From positions 487,273-551,272 of the forward strand of contig WBMV01000778.1 of NCBI GenBank assembly GCA_013396655.1: DNA of 64,000 bases, read 5' to 3'. The notes beneath the pieces are model-generated. The model made no database searches. It was given only the letters and a program-made list of their open reading frames with translations, and had not been told where the DNA came from. Origin of the DNA: Campylorhamphus procurvoides. Its lineage: Eukaryota > Chordata > Aves > Passeriformes > Dendrocolaptidae. Positions 46,640 to 58,489 of the stretch are shown here, in pieces (positions within the stretch are counted from its first letter, which is position 1; the number at the start of each line of letters is the position of its first letter). Made by a program: the position numbers and the translations under genes.

Positions 46640-47587
46640 TTAGGCCTGTTCTCTTCAACATCTTCTTCAGTGACTTGGGCACAGAGCTGGAAGGGACACT
46701 AAGCAGTTTTGCAGAGGACAAAACTGGGATGAGCTGTTGATGCTCTCAAAAGCAGGGATGTCCTGCAGAGGGATCTTGACAAGTTAGAGGGCTGGGCAGT
46801 CCTCAGCTATATGACATTCAAGGGGAAGTGCCAGATTCTGCACCTGGGATGGGGCAACCTCAGATGGATGGACAGACTGGGGAAGGAGATGCTGGAAAGC
46901 AGTGCCAGGAAAGGGCTCTGGGGGTCCTGGTCGATGGCAAGTTAAATATGAGCCAGCAGTGCCCTGGCAGCCAGGAGGGCCAAGCCTGTCCTGGGGGCAT
47001 CAGGGAAAGCATCTACAGCTGGGTGCAGGAGGGGATTGTCCTGCTCTGCTCTGGGGCGGTTTCACCTGGAATATTGGGGCAGTTTTGGGCACCATGATTT
47101 AAGACAGATATTAAGCTATTAGAGACCATCCAAAGGAGGGCAACAAAGAGCGTGAAGGGCCTGGAGGGGAAGCTGTATGAGGAGCAGCTGAGGTCACTTG
47201 GTCTGTTCAGCTGCAGAAAAGGAGACTGAGGGGAGACCTCACTGCAGTTACAGCTTCCTTGAGACAAGGAGAGGAGGGGCAGACACTGATCTCTGCTCTG
47301 TGGGGACCAGTGACAGAATCCAAGGGAATGGCCTGAAGCTGCGGCAGGGGAGGGTTAGATTGCATATTAGAAAAAGATTCTTCACCCAGAGGGTGGTTGG
47401 GTGCTGGAACAGGCTCTCCAGGGCAGTGGTCACAACACCAAGCCTGCCAGAGTTCAAGAAGTGTTTGGATGATACTTTTGGGCACACAGTGTGACTCTTG
47501 AGGATGGTCTTGTGCAGGGCCAGAAGCTGGACTCCAGGATACTGATGGGTCCCTTCCAACTCAGTATATTCTGTGCTTCTGTGATTT
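46640..47587 (+). mobile_element. CR1 LINE with ORF2 reverse-transcriptase remnant and 3' end
   Basis: The first part translates in one frame as PVLFNIFFSDLGTELEGTLS, then SFAEDKTG, matching the CR1 ORF2 palm region (PVLFNIFINDIDSGIECTLS, then KFADDTKL). The catalytic FADD is changed to FAED (46708-46719). Downstream are CHILGW-type and 'GVLVDGKL' segments (46840-46950), frameshifted relative to each other, then the 3' region shared with the inverted copy at 40980-41480 and a terminal ATTCTGTGCTTCTGTG. It is a dead 5'-truncated copy. Frames of 66-103 codons here are parts or shadows of it. Confidence 0.93.
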
Positions 47588-47589
47588 GA

Positions 47590-50500
47590 TCAGAGTTGCC
47601 CTAGGACAGAAGAATTAGGCATTTTTGTGAACTGCAGACCTGAGGAAACATCCTGAGGAGTCTGAAGGGACATCGTTAGGGAGTGACCCAAAGAGGTGCT
47701 GCTCTAGGAGTCCTCTGGCTCATTATATAATCCCAGCAGATACTCCAGACAAGTTGTAGGTTAATCTGTTCCATGTATGCTCAAAGACAAAACCTTTTCC
47801 ACTTGTGTGTGTGTGCTTTTCTTGTGGATAGTATGTGACTAAATTCACTGTGGTCCCCCAGAACAGTGTAGAATCAAATAAAAGGTGACACTGGAGATGA
47901 AACAAGGAGGCAGAAGGAAAGACCTTGTTGCTTCAGTGATGGAAATGAGTTTGGACAGCAGGGATACACTTTGAGGAAAGACCTTCCCTTTCCTACACTT
48001 TCTGTAGGTGTTTTTGAGCAAGCCAATGTTTTGGATAAGGCTGAATCATAAGAAAAGCAAAGTAAATACTTTTATTTCTGATGATGGCTGAACAGGTCTT
48101 ATTTCCAACAGTGTGGAAGGACATCAACACAGGTACAGAATGGCTTTGTGTATTGATAATACATGTGAGCTGAAAGTGCTATATTGCCTTGGGTTAATTA
48201 CACTCATCAATGCGGTTTGCCTCTCCTCTGACAAATTGGGGACAGCAATGTCATTCCAATCTGTTTTATCTGTTTGGATTTTTAATTATGAATTATTAAC
48301 TCAGATCTTGGGTGCTTGATGTGTGTGCACATGCGCATGCCTGTGTGAACACATCTGACCATCTTTTGCATCAAATCAGAAAACTTCTGAATTATTTATG
48401 ATTAAAGTACAGTAACAATATTTTAAAAAACGTAGTTGTGCATAGAAAGGACTACAGTGCCAGAAGTGACAGCAGAAGAATTAATGCTTTCTCCAGGCCC
48501 TTTTTATCTTAGAAATGATTGACACAGTAATTTTCTTCTTGTGCTTTAATAAAAGTGTATACATTATACACACCAACAAATCCTCACTGGGCCAATTACA
48601 CATCATATGACTTATCTTGTCACAGTGCCTAATATCCAAACAATAAATTAAAAGGTAAGCTTTATATGCAGATTTGCATATGAGGATGTTTTCCAGTCCC
48701 CAGACTCAATTGTCTTATGAACACTACAACATACAAGAAAAAGAAACAAGCTGGCTAGGATTTGTGACTAATAAATCCTGCCTGGTGGAACGAACTGTAT
48801 CTGTATGACTTACAAGGGTGTGCTGTATAAGTAACATTTGTTTTACATATTGAAATTATACTGGGAGATGAAATACTGAACAAATATTGAAGTGCTTCCT
48901 TTCACACAAGATATTCTGCACACATGCAAAGACATATTAGTTATATATATGCAACACAATATATTTGGTACCTATTCACACCACTCTGAAATGTAAAGAG
49001 GCCTCTCTATAAATGAGCAGTTTACTTGTTTTTCATTTCCAAGTAGGGATTTTAGTGGGAGGTGGAAATGCCAAAGTTTGCTTGCATCCTGCTCGTACCT
49101 GCTGGGCTTTTAGAAAGCTTTGATTAGATCTGAATATATGGTTTCTAAGAATGTTTCTGCTCTAATGGCACAGTCGTGGTGCTGGATTTTCCTCAGTGAG
49201 GGCTATCAGCCTGGTTTGTCCTAAACTAAACTGTTTAATAACATGGAGGCAAAAAGGGGGCATTCATCTTTATTTCCACTGCCTTAACCACATTCATTCA
49301 TGGCATCTAATGCAACATGTGCAGCATTTCTCTCACTTTCTGCTGTGGGGTGACTCATGCATTGCAGAGAGCAACTTCATTGAAGGTGTGACCTCCCCAT
49401 TGACATATGGAGGAGATGGATTAGGTCATGGTTCTGCACCTCTCTAGGCTTGGGTATTACAAATGCCTGAGGGGAAACAAGCTGTTCAAAATAATGGAGC
49501 TGAGATGGTTGTGCTGGAGGGAAATGGGGAAAAGATTGTGGCCTCTGAAATATGGTCTGTTTTCCATTCTCCTTTTCTTCCCCTGAGCTCTTGGTGAAGC
49601 TGCAGTTTAGTCCTTTGTGAATCTGTGAATAGAATTACCACTGTGTTGCACTGTTGTTGGTCAGATAGCTTGCCTAAACGTCAATAAATTGTTGACTAGG
49701 TTTTTAGTCTATGCATGACATAATTTTGAAAGTATGCACCCATTTGTTATTGGAGAGTGTTTAGACTTTGCTGAGGGAACAGACATTTTATAGTACCTAG
49801 AAGCCCAGTCATCATGCCCCACTCCATATACGTCAATAACCATTCTAGAAGGCTGACCACAACAAATTAGTCTTCTTATTCTTGCCCCTTTAATTGATCC
49901 AGTCTGCTAGTTCAGACTAAAAACGGGTTTAAATCACAGTGCCTTGCAGTCATTTTAGACTAGTAAGATGCATTCTTCTGGGTGCAAATATTTTATTTAA
50001 ACTGCTGCTTTCAGAGAAACAACACTAGGCCCTGAACATTTTGGTGCTGAAGGATCTAAGAATAACTAGTTAAAATTAATTGCTCTGGCCTGACTCTTAG
50101 TTGCCCAACATTTTGGGTTTTTTTCTCAAAACTGCAACAGATACAGGCTGAGCCTGACTGATACATACGAAACCTCACCTTTCACAAAGCATGGATCAGC
50201 ATCACTTGATCTCCATTTTCACAGAGCCAGCAAAGGGAAATGTAGCTAACTAATATAGCTGCTCCAAGATGCAAAGGTATATGTGGTGCTGGCCAAAGAA
50301 GAAAAGAAACAGATTATTAGTTTTTGCTTTATGTGCCATTAAAAAGAAAGGAAAATGGAAAGGAAAAACCTCATCTTTTTGCAAGCATTTTAAAGGTTGA
50401 TGGTGTTTCTACCCAGCTTTAGACACCAGTCTTTGGAGCTTAGGTTAAGAAATAAGTATCACAAGTCTCTTTTTCTGGTCAGAAGAAAGACAGAAATTCC

Positions 50501-52885
50501 TTCAAAGGATGAATTTGCTTGTCAGCTGATTTGAGATGCTCTTCAGAAAGCCAGTCTTTCTCCAGCATCAGTAGTGGGAGGTCAGTCCTGTAGCCTGGGC
50601 AACTACAGCAAAGTGTCTGACTTCGCACCAGGTGACTATCACCAAGGACTTCAAATGTTTAAGACCAGGCTTAAAGAGGAGCTACAGATCTGCCTATTTG
50701 CAAAGACAGCCAATGGATCAGTACAACAACACATGCCAGATCATGCAGACATTAATTTATGACATGTTATCTCACAACATCTAATAGAGGGTGATGAATA
50801 GAGCCAAGTGTGTGGCTAATGCTGCAGGGTGCCACTTTCCTATTGCACTGTTGACTTCAACCAGCATTCAGCACTTCACAGCGTGTTGCATGCTGGTGAA
50901 ATCTCACTCCATTGAGCTTGAAAAGGATAATGTATTTTTGTGTATCATGAGACCACTGTAGAGTTTATAATTACTTTTGCATTTAAATTTCTTGCTTTTA
51001 AGGTTTGGTAGTTTTAGCCAAATTTCCTAAGGAAACAAGACTTACACCGTCATGTTCTCTGTTAGCTCCTTCTCATAACTTCTGAACCTGGGGTCCAATT
51101 TCAGCTCTATTTGACGAAGGAATGTATGAGATATTACATTCCAACAAATTTTGTAAAAATCAACAGCTTGATAGATGTAGATACACCATTGCTCGAGTTG
51201 AAGTCTTGTTGAGTACCATTCAACTCTTATTTATTCCATTTGGCAATGGACAGCTGGCCAGTTCCTGTGCATAAGTGCTGAACCAATCACAGCCCAAGTC
51301 ATCTTTTACCCACCTAGAAGGCAGGGAAACTGGAAAAAGAGGGTCTGGGTGTCGCTTTGGAAAACTGAGAGGGATTTTGTGTCATAAGAAATTGTGGGGA
51401 GTTGTGGTAGGGGTGTATTTCAGAAGATGCGGAGGAACTGCCAATATTTTCATGAAAGGGATTTTAGGAATGAGTAACAATTAAATTCATTATTCAGCAA
51501 ACAAGTTCTCCTCATCCTTCTATGTTTTGTATTGTGTAATTGACTGAAGATATAATAAATATCCTGATGTCTAAAAAATGGGATAGGAAGGACAACCACT
51601 GAAATTGAATCAGATGCAAAATTCTAACACCTGCATATTTGTAAGACATTTAGAGTGCTCTGCAAAAAAATTCATAGAATGATCCAATGATCAACTGGTC
51701 TATCATCTTTTCCTTAGCCATAAATGAAATTAATTAGCAAATGATCCATTTGGAAAATACTTCCTATTAGGTTTTGCTTATTCTTTAGCCTCCAGTAATG
51801 ATCTCCAATGAGTTTTCTAACAGTGACATGTTGGGATCAGAGGAACAGCAGCACTGAACCTGCTAAATTATTAGTCTGTTCCAGTATTCACACTCCAAAA
51901 GCCATCATAATGAGATACGTCTAGGGAGGATGCAGCTAATCTCCTAATGAATAACTGTAACAACCAGACCTTCAGGGAGATTTCTTCTTAACCCCAAACA
52001 GTCAGCGGTATGCTTGTGCCCTGCAGCAAGAGGGCTTATGTCCATAATGAATCTATATTTCAATCATTTACCTATGGACAGTCTTATTAATAATATAAAT
52101 GCAATAACTCAATGTTGGGGTTAAAAAAAGGAGAAGAAAGTGTAGGAAAGAAATTGTTACTGCTCAGTGAGCACCAGGGTGGAAAAATTGGAGTTTGCAG
52201 ATGTGACAAAAACACCAGCGTCTAATAAAACTGCCTTTATTAGCTTAATTTGCCACATATAGCACAAATATTTAACTTGAATGAGGCATGAATTAGTAAA
52301 AAAATATGTGCTGTGCCATTTAAAGTGCTATAGTTGGATAAAATAATGTATATCTTTTCATATGCAGTCCTTGAAGTCACACTACATACATCTTTAATTT
52401 CTTCAATTAAGAAAAAAAAGAACAAATGGAGTTAGATTTTAATTATTCATAGTTCATTTGAGAAAAATCTTTGTAAATGAGAGGAAGGAGAGTTGTGCTA
52501 TCTATCACAATGAGAAAAAGAAGAGAGAGAAAATCCACTCTATGAACTATTTGACGATGCATAAGCTTTTGCCTGCATTAGGTACTGCAGCCTGATGTGT
52601 AAAGGAAGAAGCATCACAGGAAGAGCTATTTAGGAGGCCATGACACTGAGACTGCACCCCAAAATACGAAACTGCTGGTTGGCAAGTAACCACACTGCAC
52701 ATTTACCAGAGTCCCACTGAGTATGTGCAGGCATGTCCTTGAAGCTTATTTATGGAAATATGGAACTCTTGTGTTTGATCAGACTTATGTTCTATTCAGA
52801 CCACCTTTGTCTTTGGCAAGGGCCAAAGCCAGCTGAGTCAATGAACATGTGGGAACGCTGTAGGAGATGTGTCCAAGGAAGTCAG
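47590..52885. other. Unassigned AT-rich sequence
   Basis: About 5.3 kb without a recognised exon or repeat. It contains a short TG run near 47803-47816, an octamer palindrome at 48665-48680 (listed separately) and purine/AT-rich stretches. In 50590-50700 one frame reads FKTRLKEELQICLFAKT, vaguely like the C-terminus of L2-type LINE proteins, too weak to call. Confidence 0.5.
48665..48680. promoter_or_regulatory. Palindromic octamer (POU-type) motif
   Basis: TATGCA and TGCATA form a perfect inverted repeat around GATT, and the right half contains a full consensus octamer ATTTGCAT (48672-48679). Paired octamer half-sites are known targets of POU-domain dimers. It sits in a non-repetitive AT-rich block. 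Function is not shown. Confidence 0.3.
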
Positions 52886-52894
52886 TAATCACCA

Positions 52895-54070
52895 GAGTTT
52901 GACTTAAACCTTGGAAAATTTATTCCCTCCAGCATACTTGTCCAAGTTGTTGTTAAAAGGGGGGATATTTTTGTTGTCAGTAAGAAAGCTGGTTCCTCTT
53001 TGGGTTTTACTGGACTATTGATCTTATGACTGATTTGCTGTAGGGAGTTGCACAGTCTTATCATGCACTGGATGAAAAATGATTACTTTCTATCAGCTTT
53101 GAATTGATTATCTTTCATTTTCATTGAATGTCTCCTTGGCAAAGGAGAACAGAGCCAGCAATCTGCCTTTTTGAGCAATTCATTATTTTATTCGCTTTTG
53201 TGTAGGCTTTCTAGGCCTTCTAATTTGCAAAGTCAACAATCCCAGTCTTTTCATTCTGATTTTACGTAAGTGACCTCTGTGCTCCTAATGATTTTCAACT
53301 TGCTTCTGAACATGCAATTTTTAATAACTTTTTTGAGATAACAGGGTCTGATTTGGGTACAAGATTATAATGACACATCATTATTTCTTATATTGGTATT
53401 ATGATTTTTCTTGTTATTAAACTGCATTTGCTTGTTTAATTGTAAGTGCGGTCTTTGCTACATGGTCAAAATTGCAACTGATCTCTTTCCTAACATAGTT
53501 TAAAGCAGTGTATGCTCTATGTGCAACTCAATTTCTTTTGGTTTGATGCATACTACTTTCCATGTTTTGGTGGTGAACTTTATGTACTATTGTGTTTGTT
53601 AAACTAAAACCGGTATATGTTAAATTTCCTTGAGAATCCCTGAAATGGTTCCCAGACCTCAGTTATGTAAATAATATATTGTCATTTGCAAATTGAGATG
53701 CTTCACTGTTTATCTTCCTGTTCCAGGTGTTACCAGGTATGTTAAATAATGCCAGTGCCAATGTAAAATCACAAAGCATCTGCTGTTAAATTTTTAAATT
53801 GGCCATTAATTCTTACTTTGTCTTCCGTCTCTTAGCCATTTCTTAATTCACACTGATACTTTGCCTCTGTATGACTTTCTAAGTTCAGGAGTACCATGTT
53901 GTTAACAACCCTGTCAAAAACTTTGTGTAATCAAAGGAATATTTTCTTCTTTACCTGCTAATTTATCAACACATTCAAAGAATATTAATAAAGTAGTGTG
54001 GCATAGTTTCTCTCTGCAGAATTTATGCTAATTAGATATTGTCTTATCTTAATATATAAAGAAGAATGTT
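52895..54070 (-). mobile_element. Long ancient CR1 LINE copy
   Basis: The + strand carries, in order, the antisense landmarks of old amniote CR1: GAGTTGCACAGTCTTATCAT with GCACTGGATGAAAAATGATT; CATTGAATGTCTCC; AATCCCAGTCTTTTCATTCT; ACTTTTTTGAGATAACAGGG; TTATTAAACTGCATTTGC; TTGTCATTTGCAAATTGAGA; TTAGCCATTTCTTAATTCAC; CTGTCAAAAACTTTGTG; AAAGAATATTAATAAAGTAG; ATTTATGCTAATTAG. The co-linear order over about 1.2 kb makes chance very unlikely. It is far more decayed than the copies at 33, 41 and 47 kb and retains no open reverse-transcriptase frame. Confidence 0.85.
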
Positions 54071-54469
54071 ATTCTATATGCAATGATAATTTAAAAAAAA
54101 ATTTCAAGATATAACACCTTTACCAGTGTGGACGTTCAGGCTTTTCAGAATCAGAGATGTGGTGTCTGCAATCCCACATCCCACAAAAGTGTAATAGAGT
54201 AGCTATCTTGAAAGAGAAGTTGTGTTTTTTGCTATCAGCTCTGCTACTTTATTTCTAAAGTCCTTGGAAGATTTGAAGTATAACTGTCTTTGTCCAGGAA
54301 GTCAGTCAGTACAAGGAGAGAACCAGTATGAAAATGGGTTTAAAACTCTGGTTCCCAAAAAGCAAAATGCACCTAAAGTAAAGCTGAGGCCTTGAGCGAA
54401 GCCCAAGACACCAGACTCTATTCCAAATCTGACAAATGTGGTCATTTTTCAGCCACCTTAAGGAAGGGC

Positions 54470-54650
54470 CATTGCAGCATCTCCCAGGGTAGCGCCTCGG
54501 AATGCCAGCTGGTACAAAATGCACAAGTCCACTTAGCAACCAACAGCTTGAGCTGGAGCACCTACACTGCTGCCCTGCAGAGTGCCAAGCCTGGCTACCC
54601 ACTGCTGCGAGAATGTGGAGAGCTGCTGGTAACAGCACAGCACTAACCTG
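54470..54650 (+). mobile_element. Possible L2/CR1-type LINE relic
   Basis: One frame reads CQLVQNAQVHLATNSLS, resembling the 'LQLVQNAAARLLT' motif shared by L2, CR1 and related LINE proteins near the C-terminus. An 84-codon ATG frame (54392-54646) covers it, but composition and lack of further motifs suggest a decayed element, not a gene. The tail may extend toward 55030. Confidence 0.35.
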
Positions 54651-55034
54651 TTTCCTTGCGAGAATTTTCTCCTCACCTTCCCTGAGCTGGGCAGCTGAGG
54701 TTAGCGATGAAGTTCCACCTGGGCCTTACCATCTGAGATGTGATGGAGCATCCTGCTGGCTGGTTTTTGCCAGAAATGCTTTGATCTCCACTTCAGCTCA
54801 GATTTTCTAATCTGACCTTTTGCTTTGGTCTTTGTCCAGAAGAGGCCGAAGAGTGAAAGTTGTAGTTGCTGTGAGCACTATTTTTGGGGAATGTTTTAAA
54901 ATGACCTACTGTACCCCGATATTTGGTCTAATCAAAAGAATTTTTGTTGAATTACTTTTTAATCTTTATCTCTGTATTTTAATTAATGTATGTGGTGCCT
55001 AGAGCAAAGGAGGCCAGGCCCTTCCAATTAAATT

Positions 55035-58000
55035 AAAATGAATTGTAATAGAAAGATACAGAAGAAGACAGGAATTAAATCAGAAGCATAAGGATTGAAA
55101 TATATCACATTCTTCTTGACTTTTTCTTACTGTATGTAGGAGTAGCAAGTCCACACCAAACTTAAATTATATTCTGGAACTCTATCAATTTTCTGCTAAT
55201 GGAAGATTGGAGAGCTCCTGAACTCCATGGCGGTCCCATGGCCACATTAAACTAGGTAATTATGATTTTCTCCAGCTAAGCTAGCCACTAGAAGGAAGGT
55301 ACAGCTATGTTTTAAATTTGCCACATTGTGTTTACTTTCTTGGAGTTTTGTTTCATTTCCCTGATGACTTCTTTTTTTTTTTGACAGAAGTTATGTTGTT
55401 TTTGATCCAGGGATGATCCTTGTGTCTGAGAAAAGCCCCTCTGCCATGAGTGGATCATTTTGTATGAATAAAAACATCTATTACAAACACTTAATTGTCC
55501 TATTGGATCCTAAATGTATTGAAGCAACAGTTGTTCCTATTTTGAGAGACTTGAAGTAAAGTAGTGGGACAAAAGACTATATAATAATAGAAAACCTTCT
55601 GTGAGAAGTGTGTGTGCCAGGGGATTATTGCTCCCTGTGCAGACCTTAACTTGCACAGACATGCAAACACACAAATGAGCACTCACCCTGTGGTAAACTA
55701 CTGGCAATGGGATGCTTAAAAAGACATGACCAAAAATTAGTAACGTCACAAAAAAACAACATAAGGTTTTCAGAAGAACATACCGTGAAAATTGTTTCTC
55801 AGTAACGGAATGAGTCTTCATGCCCCAAAGTAAAAGGAAATGTTCATTCTTAAATCAGCGCAATAGAAGTTTTGCATATTTTAAGTAAAAGGCAGTGGTG
55901 ACAGGAGTTACAAAACAGTGACTTATTTTTAAAGTTTTCATATCTCACTGCCTGAAATTATAATATAAATCTGTTTTTAGGAATATAGTTGTAAAAATTT
56001 TTTCAGATTTGCTGAAAGTATCACACAAAGTGAAATGTCTGTTGTATGTGTGTGTGTGTGTTTTCCAGAAAAAGGTACAGCAGATCTGTGATCCTGGAAG
56101 ACCATATTCTTTGGTGAAGAATATAAATCTCAAATCACTACCTCTCAAAGCAATGTTCCTCCAAAGTATGACACTGAAGCTGAAGTTAGGGACTGCCTGG
56201 AGCAGAGGCAGATGCAGTAGGAGTTGTTTGTGGGTTTTCCATACTCTAACTGATATTGCAGCTATTGGTATTAGATTTATGGAACTCCATCACAGACTGA
56301 GAAAACAAAATACAAAGATAACAACATACTTTTAGTCTCCTTTATATGTTTTCTCTGTGCACACCCCTGAATTTCTTCTGCTTTACTTACATCCTTTCTT
56401 TCTTCACAGGCTTCTTAAACTCCTTTCATGCTGTCTTAACAACACAAACATGGGATTTTCTGTCTCTGCAGCTCTTGTCATTTAAAACATTCTTCCTATA
56501 CCTCTTTGTCTTCTTGTACTTCATCTAATTGTACAAACATGTATTTTCTCCAGGCTCAGAAAAGCCCATTGTTCAGCCACCCAGGACAACTTAACAACAA
56601 GCCTGGACAAATGTAATTTAATTACTTCCTCCTCACTGGCTGAGGTGCTGAACTGCGTTTAAAGATCTTGCGTGTTCTCCAACCTCATGCTGAAAAGAAA
56701 ACTAGCTTCCACCTCAGTTTCTTTTAAGTGCTGCTTAACAGCAGGAAAAGAAAGGATGGCTTTGTTCAACCAACCATTTTCTCAGCTTCTACCTCTGTCT
56801 TGTTCGCCCAGTGAGTCTCCTTAGCAAAATAATGACAATGCTGATATGTTGTAGAAGAACCAGAAAAGATCCAGTTCTTCACCAGGAAGCAAATTTACAG
56901 ATATTTTCTTTGGGAAAATCACCTGAAAAGGACATTCCTGGCTTTTAATTGATCTTTCATTCTCTTTTTAAATGCAGATTGCTTTTGCAGCTTCATCTAA
57001 CTCTACAACAGGTTCAAAAAATCAGTCCCTTCTGTCCCTCTTCACCTCTGGTGATGGCTCAGGGACCTTGTCTGGAGTTTCAAGATCTAGTGGGAAGAAA
57101 ACAGTGACCACATTACCTTGTCCCTGTCAGGTCCACTGAGGACCCCTTCCAGTTCCTGATCTCTCTACAAGGAAGGCAATAGTTACAGAGTACTTATTCC
57201 TAAAATTTGGATTTAAAGTTGTTTGACAATCAGTTTGACAGTTTCTTGAGTAAAATATATTCCTGAAATGAAACTTAAATGAAACTTAAACTGTGGCAAC
57301 CACTTGATTTCCAGAAGCTGCAAGACAACTTGTCTGTTCAATTATTGTCAAGATGTGAAAAAGATATTTACAAAATTCTGATTCCCTGATTTTGTTATCC
57401 AGGAGACAAATTAAAAGGAAAAAATAACTTAGAAGTTGCAGGATCTGCGTTGGACCCTCTGAGGGGAAAATGGCTTTCCCTGTCAGTAATATCCTCTGTA
57501 GCCTCGGTCAACCCCTTGGGCTTTGTCAACCCCAGAGCTCACACAGACAACTGCACTCAAACTGGCACAATTTGTAGCTACTGTGGGTAAGACACCTCAC
57601 CTTTTGATCAGATCCTCCTGCAATTTAAGAGCACAGATCAGTCTCTCATCCTGGGTTTGTAGGTGCATTAAAAATCAACTGTCCTGAAATCAGTGGCATT
57701 TAGTCTTCCAAATGACTCGAGCTTGCTGGCTAGCTCAAAGCAGCTGGAGAAATGTGCTCTGCAGTGATCCTAGTCCTTTACCCCCACATTGTTGGGATCT
57801 GAATAGCCCCTTCCAGCCTCCAGGCTGCGATTTGCTTTATGGTGTGGACAGAGGGGGCAAGAGGCAGTGGTAAAGAGACAATGCAATGTGCTTCCCAAAC
57901 TGTCAGGCTCCCCTGCTCAGACACAGGTCTCGTCGACTGCTGTAAAAGGGGGATGCTGACACTGCCTTCTCAGCCTCACAGCTGTATGGGGAGGAAAAAT

Positions 58001-58310
58001 CCATTAAAGTTTGTGATATGCTGATATACTATGGATCTGAGAGCCACAGAAGTACCTAAGATAGACAGCTAATTGTTACAATTTTGGCAGTATGTGCCAT
58101 GATGAGGCACACTGTGAGCTCTGTGAAAACTCTTTCTTTAATAGATGATTTACTAAAGCTATTTAGAATATACAACTTTATTGTTTGGTGTATTCCAGAA
58201 GCCTAGAGGCCCAAATTGAGAGTGAGAGCCCGTTGAGCTTCATGCTGTCCAAAATGATATTAAGAGATGTTCACACACTGCCCTGATGAGCTGAGTATAA
58301 TAGCCGAGAA
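55035..58310. other. Unassigned sequence
   Basis: No exon or repeat is recognised with confidence. It holds T11 at 55372-55382 and a TG run at 56047-56060 that continues into TTTTCCAG, a formal splice-acceptor match; the following frames are broken by a stop or lack a domain. 57430-57830 is moderately GC-rich but has no recognisable element. Confidence 0.5.
56047..56060. repeat. TG microsatellite
   Basis: Seven TG units followed by TTTTCCAG. Confidence 0.85.
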
Positions 58311-58324
58311 CTGAGGATATTTTG

Positions 58325-58465
58325 TCATTTCAGTTTTATTGATGAGCTGAGATGCAGGAATATGAGGCCTAAGTCCCAAGGTCACAGAGCAGGACTCAGC
58401 ACAGCTAAGACCTGCAGCCACTGCTGTGCCAGATCTGTGGTCAGGCACGAGGCTATCGCCCCAGT
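58325..58465 (-). mobile_element. MIR-like ancient SINE relic
   Basis: On the + strand the order is TTATTGATGAGCTGAGATGC, AGGCCTAAGTCCCAAGGTCA, CAGAGCAGGACTCAGC, AAGACCTGCAGCC, CCCCAGTACC. This matches the reverse complement of MIR ('gatgaggaaactgaggca...cccaaggtcacacagc...gaacccaggtc...'). It is followed by T13 at 58469-58481. It is the clearest of the three MIR-like relics in the window. Confidence 0.55.
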
Positions 58466-58489
58466 ACCTTTTTTTTTTTTTAATGCAAA

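Noticed and set aside
56068..56335. Possible exon after a TG/T tract ending in TTTTCCAG; one short frame reads PPKYDTEAEVRDCLEQ
   Set aside because: That frame has a TGA just upstream and a TAG soon after, leaving about 42 codons with only a vague resemblance to calponin-family sequence. Chance is more likely.
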